Of a stretch of 49,258 nt of DNA, positions 8,026 to 14,518 are shown piece after piece. A program made the translations under genes and the position numbers. The notes under the pieces were generated by a model. The model was not told where the DNA came from, made no database searches, and was given only the letters and a program-made list of their open reading frames with translations. Source of the stretch: Ruminococcaceae bacterium UBA1405 (GTDB taxonomy: Bacteria > Bacillota > Clostridia > Oscillospirales > Ruminococcaceae); NCBI GenBank assembly GCA_002305685.1, contig DBQB01000001.1, positions 1 to 49,258 of the forward strand, in the 5' to 3' direction. Numbering within the stretch: position 1 is the stretch's first letter; each line of letters begins with the position of its first letter.

Positions 8026-8607
8026 ATGAACAAGAATACAAGCGTTGATCTGGATAAGAGCAGGCTCAAGGATGCCTTGATTGTTTCCTACTCCTATTCG
8101 GGGAATACACACCAGATTGCGAAAGCAATTCAGACCATCACAGGGGCGGATTGGAGCGAGATCTATCCGTGGCAGCCTTATCCGGTGGAGTTTCCGGAGT
8201 TGCTGGAGCAGGTACAAAGAGAGGTCAGAAATGGCTATAAACCCAGACTTCTCCCCAACGCCCGGTCTCCGAAGCAGTATGCGGTTGTTTTTGTCGGTTC
8301 CCCCAACTGGTGTGGAACGATTGCTCCGCCGCTGGCTTCCTGGCTCTCCAGACACGATTTGTCGGGGAAGGTCATCCTTCCGTTTTACTCCCATTGCGGG
8401 GGTGTTGCCGGAGATCTTGCGGGCGATATCGCCGCTCTGTGCCCCAAAGCAGATGTCAGAGAGGCGCTTGGCGTAATAGGGAGTGGGGGAGATGATCTGT
8501 CTGCTGCCCTGACAAACTGGATGGACCAAGCGAAGAAGCGATCTTCGCAGATAAGCCAATCCCCCCAATCCCGCAACAGCTTATTTACTCAAAGAGGAGC
8601 AATTTGA
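8026..8607 (+). CDS. Flavodoxin (cytosolic)
   Basis: A 193-residue flavodoxin without signal peptide. The FMN loop reads SYSYSGNTHQIAKA near residue 25 and the aromatic loop VGSPNWCGTIAPP has Cys in place of the second Trp seen in its neighbours. The last 25 residues (KKRSSQISQS onward) are polar and extend past the fold. GAAGG lies eight to nine bases upstream of ATG 8026; the ATG at 8017 is too close to it. The 196-base gap before it shows no gene. It is the fifth flavodoxin-fold protein of this island, and the cupin gene follows after one base. Confidence 0.86.
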   Translation: MNKNTSVDLDKSRLKDALIVSYSYSGNTHQIAKAIQTITGADWSEIYPWQPYPVEFPELLEQVQREVRNGYKPRLLPNARSPKQYAVVFVGSPNWCGTIAPPLASWLSRHDLSGKVILPFYSHCGGVAGDLAGDIAALCPKADVREALGVIGSGGDDLSAALTNWMDQAKKRSSQISQSPQSRNSLFTQRGAI

Positions 8608-8608
8608 T

Positions 8609-9046
8609 ATGAAAACCATGGAGAAAGAAATGTTTGACCAGCAGAATGCTTTTGGCCTCGGACAGCCAAATACGGCCTATGCCCAGTATTTTGTAGGCAA
8701 TTCCTACCTGAACCCGTTGACGGTGCCCGGCCAGTGCCCGGTGTTTTTGGCCAATGTGACCTTTGAACCCGGCTGCCGCAACAACTGGCATATTCATCGG
8801 GCGAAATCCGGCGGCGGCCAGCTTTTGATCTGTACCGCTGGGGAAGGCTGGTATCAGGAGGAAGGCAAGGCGGCGGTCAGTCTGACCCCCGGCACGGTGA
8901 TTACCATTCCGGCCAATGTCCAGCACTGGCACGGCGCCAAAAAGGACAGCTGGTTTGCCCATATCGCTGTGGAGGTTCCCGGTGAGGAGACCGCCAACGA
9001 ATGGCTGGAAGCTGTAAGCAGTGAAGAGTATGCAAAATTGGATTGA
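8609..9046 (+). CDS. Cupin-domain protein
   Basis: A 145-residue single cupin. Metal-ligand motif 1 is visible as NNWHIHRAKSGGGQ (His, His and Gln in place of the usual third position) and motif 2 as VITIPANVQHWHGAKKD. The family is usually found as a partner of, or fused to, CMD-domain proteins such as the one at 3290. AGAGGAG lies ten bases ahead of ATG 8609. Substrate unknown; small cupins of this type are often metal-dependent isomerases, oxygenases or sensors. Confidence 0.85.
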   Translation: MKTMEKEMFDQQNAFGLGQPNTAYAQYFVGNSYLNPLTVPGQCPVFLANVTFEPGCRNNWHIHRAKSGGGQLLICTAGEGWYQEEGKAAVSLTPGTVITIPANVQHWHGAKKDSWFAHIAVEVPGEETANEWLEAVSSEEYAKLD

Positions 9047-9198
9047 TTGGAAAAACCCTTGTTGCCTTATCACCTGATTGGCGTCATGGCGCAAAGCATA
9101 CCATCGGCGGCAAAAGAGGTACACGTTTGGTCAACAGGCAATCAGGAAATCGTCGCAAAATAAAATACGGAGGCTTGTGGGAGAGGAGGCGATTGACG

Positions 9199-10097
9199 GT
9201 GGAGATGTTGCAGCGGGAGGCTATATACCTATGGTATTACTTTGATGTGCAGCTTCGCCAGATTTTCTGGTATTGGGTTTTGGGTATGGCGGTGGGATCT
9301 GCTGTATCCGTGTTTCTGAAAAAGCAGATTCACGACATAATGCGCGCTCTTGGCCAAAGCAAATTTGGCCCCTTGGGCATTTGTATCTCCAGCGTTTTGG
9401 GAATCGTTTCCCCCTGTGTATGTATGGAACCATCCCCATCGCAGCGTCGTTTTCCAAAAGCGGCGTGCGGGATGATTGGCTGGCAGCCTTCATGATGAGT
9501 TCGATCCTCCTCAATCCACAGCTGATTCTATACAGTGCGGCATTGGGAAGCACTGTGTTGGCGGTTCGGATTCTGTCCTGTTTTTTATGCGGGATCGTGG
9601 CAGGCTTAAGTGTCCGCTGGTTTTACAAGGGAAAATCTTTCTTTCATTTTTCCGGCTTTGAAGAACCGAAAAACAAAGATACCGATCCAAACATCCTGCT
9701 TCGGTACATCAAAAATCTGCGGAGGAACATCAAAGCCACCGCCCCGTATTTTCTGCTTGGGCTTATCTTGTCCGCTGTTTTTCAGCGGTATGTACCAGCC
9801 GAAATCATGACTGGACTGTTCGGGGGGAATGAGGCTTGGGGTGTTTTGATGGCGGCTACCATCGGGGTCCCGCTCTATGCCTGTGGCGGCGGTACCATTC
9901 CCTTGCTGCAGCAGTGGTTGTGGGAAGGAATGAGCGTGGGCAGTGCTGCTTCCTTCATGCTGACTGGGCCTGCGACGAAGATTACCAATCTCGGCGCCTT
10001 AAAGATCGTTTTAGGTGCGAAAAGGTTCTTTCTGTATCTTGCCTTTATCATGCTCTTTTCTCTTGCTGCTGGGATACTGGTCAACTGGATGATTTGA
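9199..10097 (+). CDS. YraQ/UPF0718-type permease, single frameshift
   Basis: The first part (from GTG 9199, nine bases after AGGAGG at 9184-9189) reads to FGPLGICISSVLGIVSP. The rest reads in the next frame from about 9415 (LCMYGTIPIAASFSKSG onward) to the stop at 10097. The C run at 9410-9414 has five C; one more would join both parts into a 299-residue protein of normal size with about eight membrane helices and the family motifs LNPQLILYSAALGS and CGGGTIPLLQQWL. The family includes metal or metalloid exporters, but the substrate here is unknown. It lies between the cupin and apbE genes. It is either inactive or a sequencing artefact. Confidence 0.8.
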
Positions 10098-10228
10098 CAT
10101 GGACGGGGGGTAAAACGGGCAGGAAACAAGATACCGTGACAGCGGCTGGATTGCTTTAGCAGCGTCAAGCATCTTTTGCGCTGTGTAAATGGCCCAATCC
10201 AAATCCACCGGTGCGAGGAGGCTGGTGT

Positions 10229-11260
10229 ATGAAGGATAAAAAAATAGCGGTATCTCTCCTTTCTGCATTCTGCGTTTTGCAGCTCAGCGGATGCTGGGAG
10301 ACGCGGGATGAAATGATTCGAGCAGATGAAACGCTGTTTGCCATGAATACCTATATGACCTTTACTGCTTATGGCGGAGAATCACAGACGGCGTTGGATG
10401 ATGTAAAAGAACAGCTTTTGCAGCTGGAATCTCTCTGGTCGGTGACGGAAGAGGACAGCGACATTTACCGGGCAAACCATAGCAGTGGACAGGCCGTTTC
10501 TGTTTCGGAAGAAACGGCTGAACTGGTTTCCTTTGCTTTGGAAATGGCAGAAGAAACCGGCGGCGCTCTTGACCCCACCATTTACCCGATCCTGACAGCC
10601 TGGGGATTTACTACGGGCCAAAAACAGGTGCCTTCATCGCAAGACCTGGAGCAGCTCCTTCCCCTGATAGACTACACGCGAATCACTTTGGATGGACGCA
10701 TCCTCACAGTGCCAGATATGATGCAGTTGGATCTGGGGGCCGTAGGCAAAGGCTATGCGGCGGATTTGGCTGCGAAAATTCTTCGGGAGCACGGTGTGGA
10801 ATCTGCCATTCTCAGTTTGGGCGGCAATATTCATACCATTGGTACCCGCCCGGATGGAACGGACTGGCGTGTCGGCATTCGTGCGCCATGGGAAGAGGAG
10901 TATTTGGGCGTATTGGAGATCAGCGATGCGGCAGTGGTCACGTCAGGCGGCTACGAAAACTATTTTGAGGACCAGGCGGGCAACATATATTGGCATATTC
11001 TTGACCCGACTACCGGATATCCAGCAAATACCGATTTGCAGGCGGTTACCATTATAGGTCCACAGGGGCGCTTATGCGATGCGCTTTCTACGGCATTGTT
11101 TGTTATGGGCGCAGAACAAGCCGAGACATATTGGCGGGAACACGGGAACTTTGATATGATGCTTGTCACTGATGAGGCTGAGATCTGGCTGACGGAAGGG
11201 GTTGCTGACAGATTTACGCTAGGCGACAAACGGAAAGAAATCGTCCGGGTGTTAAGGTAA
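10229..11260 (+). CDS. apbE: FAD:protein FMN transferase (ApbE), lipoprotein
   Basis: A 343-residue lipoprotein (LSGC, Cys22) with a full ApbE domain. Visible motifs are FAMNTYMTFTAYGG at the start, LDLGAVGKGYAADL, LSLGGNIHTIG, HILDPTTGYPAN and the late LCDALSTALFVMG that contributes Mg and FAD binding. ApbE covalently attaches FMN from FAD to a Thr or Ser in target proteins outside the cytosol. ATG 10229 follows AGGAGG (10216-10221) by seven bases. No FMN-binding-domain protein with the usual SGAT target is visible in the window, so the substrate is either elsewhere in the genome or one of the unusual exported flavoproteins nearby. Confidence 0.93.
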   Translation: MKDKKIAVSLLSAFCVLQLSGCWETRDEMIRADETLFAMNTYMTFTAYGGESQTALDDVKEQLLQLESLWSVTEEDSDIYRANHSSGQAVSVSEETAELVSFALEMAEETGGALDPTIYPILTAWGFTTGQKQVPSSQDLEQLLPLIDYTRITLDGRILTVPDMMQLDLGAVGKGYAADLAAKILREHGVESAILSLGGNIHTIGTRPDGTDWRVGIRAPWEEEYLGVLEISDAAVVTSGGYENYFEDQAGNIYWHILDPTTGYPANTDLQAVTIIGPQGRLCDALSTALFVMGAEQAETYWREHGNFDMMLVTDEAEIWLTEGVADRFTLGDKRKEIVRVLR

Positions 11261-11320
11261 TGAAGTGGCAATGGCCAGGTGCAGAGCAGTCCGTCGTCGG
11301 GGGAGCACCGTGTTTTGCGG

Positions 11321-11950
11321 GTGGAGGTATTTGACCGTGGATTGCAGCACACGCTCCGGTCAACGACAACCAACTGATTGACTGGATCAGCCAAGAGTTT
11401 GGAGAACCCAACAATCTGACGGTGGAGTTTGTACCCTGCCCCCGTTCCCAGGAGCTGGAAAAGCTGAATATGTGAATGGCTGCGGGGGATGCGCCGGACC
11501 TTGTCTTTACCTACGATGCGGTAACCTTTACAAATATGCTCAATCAGGGGGCTTGACCGCGCTGGACGACGTACTGGCCCAATACGGTCAGGATTTTATG
11601 GCTCTGACAGGAGAAGAAACCCAGAAGTACGGAAAGGTGGATGGGGTACCGTATGAAGCCATGGGAGGCCGTACCGGAGGCATTGGCATGGGCGCAGCGC
11701 TGATGCGCAAGGATCGGCTGGTTGCAGTGGGGATGGAAGCGCCCACCAATACCCAGCAGCTGTATCAGGTGCTAAACGCTTGCCGGGATCAGGATCCGGG
11801 CGGATTTGGCGAGGCCACCATCCCGTGGGCGATATCGCTGCTGCCGGAGATGCAGCGGGGCTACTGGACGATGGGATACTCCTTCTATGAATGGGATCAG
11901 ATTGACGATAAGATGTGGAATACCTCTTTCGATCTCTCGAATATTCTCTT
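11321..11950 (+). pseudogene. Decayed family 1 extracellular solute-binding protein
   Basis: Pieces of an ABC sugar-binding lipoprotein (LplA-like) can be read across frames: VEVFDRG at 11321, APVNDNQLIDWISQEF from about 11350, EFVPCPRSQELEKLN, an in-frame TGA at 11473-11475, then MAAGDAPDLVFTYD. A frame change in the G run near 11547-11552 (five G, six expected) leads to GGLTALDDVLAQYG and on to WAISLLPEMQ. No signal peptide remains and more than half of a normal 500-residue protein is gone, with a stop, at least two frame changes and deletions. No transport partners are nearby. Confidence 0.75.
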
Positions 11951-11965
11951 TTTCCTCCTGATATC

Positions 11966-12015
11966 ACAACGTCCCCTGTTTGATAAGCGGTTTCTTATCA
12001 AGCAGGGGACGTTGT
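11966..12015. repeat. 50-base palindrome with 22-base arms
   Basis: The arms 11966-11987 and 11994-12015 are complementary over 22 bases with one mismatch and a six-base loop (CGGTTT). It lies between the end of the decayed binding-protein gene and the stop of the convergent DUF896 gene, so it may act as a bidirectional terminator. The usual T run is weak on both strands (GTTGTTTGTT on +), so a role as a mobile hairpin or extragenic palindrome is also possible. I saw no second copy in the window. Confidence 0.7.
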
Positions 12016-12064
12016 TTGTTATGATGGGTATCAACATTTTGGAGGATCGGGGCGGAGCCAAAGG

Positions 12065-12277
12065 CTAGGAAAGATTTTGCCGTTTGGTTACTTTGCGCCG
12101 GTTCCCTTTTTCGTCCACAATCACCAGGCTGTCCAGTTGGGCGATCATACTCTGGCGAAAAGCATGAATGTATTCCTGCCGAAGCGTTTGCTGTTCCTGT
12201 TTTTCCTCGGGGGTCAGTCCTTGTTCCCGGGATTTTTTCGCCAACTGGTTGATCCTTTTGATTTTCGTATCTTCCAC
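12065..12277 (-). CDS. DUF896 (YnzC-like) small protein
   Basis: A 70-residue protein matching DUF896: the opening IKRINQLAKKSREQGLT, EEKQEQQTLRQEYI, then FRQSMIAQL and a short basic tail. Members are small helical-hairpin proteins of Firmicutes; Bacillus YnzC is linked to the SOS-regulated yneA locus, but the molecular role is unsettled. Ribosome site GGAGGAG-type precedes the start. It is 33 bases downstream of the YabE-like gene and likely shares its transcript. Confidence 0.9.
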   Translation of the reverse strand: MEDTKIKRINQLAKKSREQGLTPEEKQEQQTLRQEYIHAFRQSMIAQLDSLVIVDEKGNRRKVTKRQNLS

Positions 12278-12310
12278 CGGTTTCTCCTCCTAAGCAGAAT
12301 GTTGCCAAGG

Positions 12311-13354
12311 CTATTCAAGAATATAGATATTTACAATTCTTCTGCCGTTGAGGCAGCTTTCATAGTAGGTGTCGTAGAACAGGTCCACATCCACAATGCC
12401 CTGCATCAGACCGGTTCCGGTATCGGCGGCGATGGCGTAGCCATAGATAAACTTGCCGTCGGCTGAGGTAATGTAGAGCTTGGAACCGTAGGGGATTACG
12501 TCGGGGTTGACCGCTACGTGTCCCACGTCGGCGCGCCGTCCGCTGGCGGTACCGGCCCCATAACGAGCGCTGTACCCGGTGGCGACGGCGTTGGTGATCA
12601 CCTTTTTATAATGGGTGGGGACGCCGTTTTGAATCTGGTAACCGAAATCCAGGGGGGAGATGGCCACCGGAGCACCCTGTAAAACTTCTTGTGTAACCGG
12701 TTGTTCCAGGATGTTCTCCTCTTCCAGTACTTCCTCATGCACCACACCATCAATGGTGCGCTGGACGTAAACATATTCTTTGAGCCCGTCCTCTCCGCTG
12801 GTCAGTACCCGCTGATAACCGGTGCGCAGCAGGGAGGTTTGTTTATACTCCGTCTCATAGGGGATGGCTTCCTGTTCCACCCGCTCTATATAGTCTACCC
12901 GTTGGATGGTAATATGGTCATTTTCCTCCAGTACATGGGAGAGAGAGAAGTTGATCAGATCGTGTTCTTGCAGGGTAATCTGGTTGTCCGCCAACAGCTG
13001 GGCGACGGTGGTCTCCTCGGTGAGCATATATTTGCTGGTGACGCCGTCTGCGGTGAGCAGTACCGGGAAAGCGCGGGTGATGCTGATCTCGCCTACCTTG
13101 CCGCTGAAGCCGGAAAAATCCACCGAATCGTAGGCCATAGTCACAATGCCGTATTCGGAGAGGATGTCTTCCGCTTCCTCCTTCACCGTAAAGCGCAGGG
13201 CAATGTCCTCACCGTCGCGGATATAAACCGCATTGGTGCGCTCGGAAAGGATGAATACAAAGCAGGTCATTGCTGCGAAGAGCATCCCCACAGCAAAGGT
13301 TCTGCTGCGCAGGAAGTTTGCAAACAGCAGAACAGATTGTAAAACGTGTTTCAT
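12311..13354 (-). CDS. YabE-like protein with DUF348, G5 and 3D domains
   Basis: A 347-residue protein with one N-terminal membrane segment (about 18-38), two DUF348-type repeats (about 40-95 and 95-150), a G5-like region (about 155-235) and a C-terminal 3D domain (about 250-345). The 3D domain shows the conserved pattern ATGYSARYGAGTASGR, then aspartates in AADTG and VDVDLF. The 3D fold is shared with lytic transglycosylases and resuscitation-promoting factors, so the likely role is peptidoglycan remodelling outside the membrane. AAGGAG lies just ahead of ATG 13354, and a consensus sigma-A promoter is about 80 bases further upstream. Confidence 0.9.
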   Translation of the reverse strand: MKHVLQSVLLFANFLRSRTFAVGMLFAAMTCFVFILSERTNAVYIRDGEDIALRFTVKEEAEDILSEYGIVTMAYDSVDFSGFSGKVGEISITRAFPVLLTADGVTSKYMLTEETTVAQLLADNQITLQEHDLINFSLSHVLEENDHITIQRVDYIERVEQEAIPYETEYKQTSLLRTGYQRVLTSGEDGLKEYVYVQRTIDGVVHEEVLEEENILEQPVTQEVLQGAPVAISPLDFGYQIQNGVPTHYKKVITNAVATGYSARYGAGTASGRRADVGHVAVNPDVIPYGSKLYITSADGKFIYGYAIAADTGTGLMQGIVDVDLFYDTYYESCLNGRRIVNIYILE

Positions 13355-13440
13355 ACATTTCTCCTTTTATATGTTCCGAACGGGATTCGTTCTGAGCAGA
13401 TAATCGAAAGTTGTTGCAGGAAGTACGTTCGGCTTTTGCT

Positions 13441-13469
13441 ATTATATTCATCCCGAAAGGTTTTGTCAA
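13441..13469 (-). promoter_or_regulatory. Consensus promoter for the YabE-like operon
   Basis: Read on the - strand: TTGACA (13469-13464), a 17-base spacer, and TATAAT (13446-13441). Both hexamers match the sigma-A consensus exactly. Transcription would start near 13434, giving an 80-base leader before ATG 13354. The remaining 13470-13603 stretch is AT-rich and shows no gene. Confidence 0.85.
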
Positions 13470-13603
13470 ATTTACCAATACGTAATTTTTGGCTTGTTTC
13501 TGCCTTTTTCTATGAATTTCCACCGATTTTTTCTACGATTTTGATCACATACGGCGGGAAAAATACCGAAAATCTTAGTGATTTTACACAATCTTTATGG
13601 AGC

Positions 13604-13686
13604 AAAAAACGGGGCGTCCATCCAGGGCCTTGGATAGACCCTGGATGGACGCCCAAAAACACAAGGTGGGTTCCAACGCCCACCTT
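13604..13686 (-). terminator. Two tandem terminators after the XRE gene
   Basis: On the - strand, directly after the XRE stop, a hairpin with 8-base arms (13663-13670 / 13679-13686) is followed by GTGTTTTT. A second, stronger hairpin follows with perfect 16-base arms (13612-13627 / 13639-13654), then six T (A run 13604-13609). The second may also stop transcription from the other side. Confidence 0.8.
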
Positions 13687-13702
13687 AAATCTCTTATATC
13701 AA

Positions 13703-14119
13703 TCAGTCTTTCTCCTGAGCATGACTGCGGATGATTTTTTTGGAGGCCACCAGGATATCCTCCAAAATACGGATTTCTTTGGGGGAACAATCGTCGATGA
13801 TATCGGCGATTTCCTGATGAAAGGGTTGGATGACGTGCTCCAAGTTATCGCATAGGAGACTCTCGGCGGAAACGTGCAGCGCATTGGCGATACGGATCAA
13901 AGATTGGATGCTGAGTTTGGTGGTTCCCCGCTCAATATGGGAGATGTTGGAGGGCACCAGTCCAACCTGTTCCGCCAAGGCCTGCTGGGTCAATTTTTGT
14001 TTTTTGCGGTATTCTCTGACCCGTTTCCCAATGAGTTCATAATGAATCTCATGGTTGGAAGATTCCTGTTCCTCAGAAGACGGGGTCGGAATATGGTTCA
14101 GATGATTCTGTACTTCCAT
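13703..14119 (-). CDS. XRE-family transcriptional regulator
   Basis: A 138-residue protein with a polar tail (1-25), a classical XRE helix-turn-helix (about 28-88: LTQQALAEQVGLVPSNISHIERG then LSIQSLIRIANALHVSAESLL) and a C-terminal helical part (about 95-138) that may mediate dimerisation. GGAGAG is a few bases ahead of the ATG. It stands alone between terminators, so its targets cannot be read from context. Short XRE proteins with this C-terminal extension are common in Clostridia. Confidence 0.9.
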   Translation of the reverse strand: MEVQNHLNHIPTPSSEEQESSNHEIHYELIGKRVREYRKKQKLTQQALAEQVGLVPSNISHIERGTTKLSIQSLIRIANALHVSAESLLCDNLEHVIQPFHQEIADIIDDCSPKEIRILEDILVASKKIIRSHAQEKD

Positions 14120-14445
14120 TTACGTCTCTCCTTTTCAGTGAAATAATATATGTAAGAAGAAAATTTCCAACATACGGAATTTTCCGGTGGGCAACCCATG
14201 GGAATACCAGAAAGCAACCGTTTCCATGGCCGGTCATCGGAAGTGTTCTGGACCATTCGATTCCAAACTTAGACTACATTATACATGATTTCATCTATTT
14301 TCGCAACGCTTGCCGAATGTTTATTGGTTTATTTTCACAGATTTTTTTGGGAAAAACCCAATTTTTCTACGAATATTTTCCTTTTTGTATGTAGTAATTG
14401 ACGAGCAATATCTAAAACCTATGGAATTGTATTTTGCCATTGGAA
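14120..14445. other. AT-rich gap upstream of the XRE gene
   Basis: No gene is seen. On the - strand a TATATT at 14144-14149 lies about 25 bases upstream of the XRE start and could be its -10 box, with no good -35. The rest is AT-rich with no repeat or structure that I can support. Confidence 0.4.
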
Positions 14446-14478
14446 GAAAAAAGAGACAGACTGGTGTCTGCCTCTTTT
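14446..14478 (-). terminator. Terminator of secA
   Basis: Arms 14452-14461 and 14466-14475 pair over 10 bases with one mismatch. On the - strand the hairpin is followed by a run of T (A run 14446-14452). It lies about 40 bases beyond the secA stop. Confidence 0.75.
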
Positions 14479-14518
14479 GAAAAGCCATATGGATGATCTT
14501 CTTGCTTTTGCTGGTAGA

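Noticed and set aside
9043..9198. Extension of the permease frame back to ATG 9043
   Set aside because: The added 52 residues are polar, overlap the cupin stop and lack a ribosome site, while AGGAGG precedes GTG 9199.
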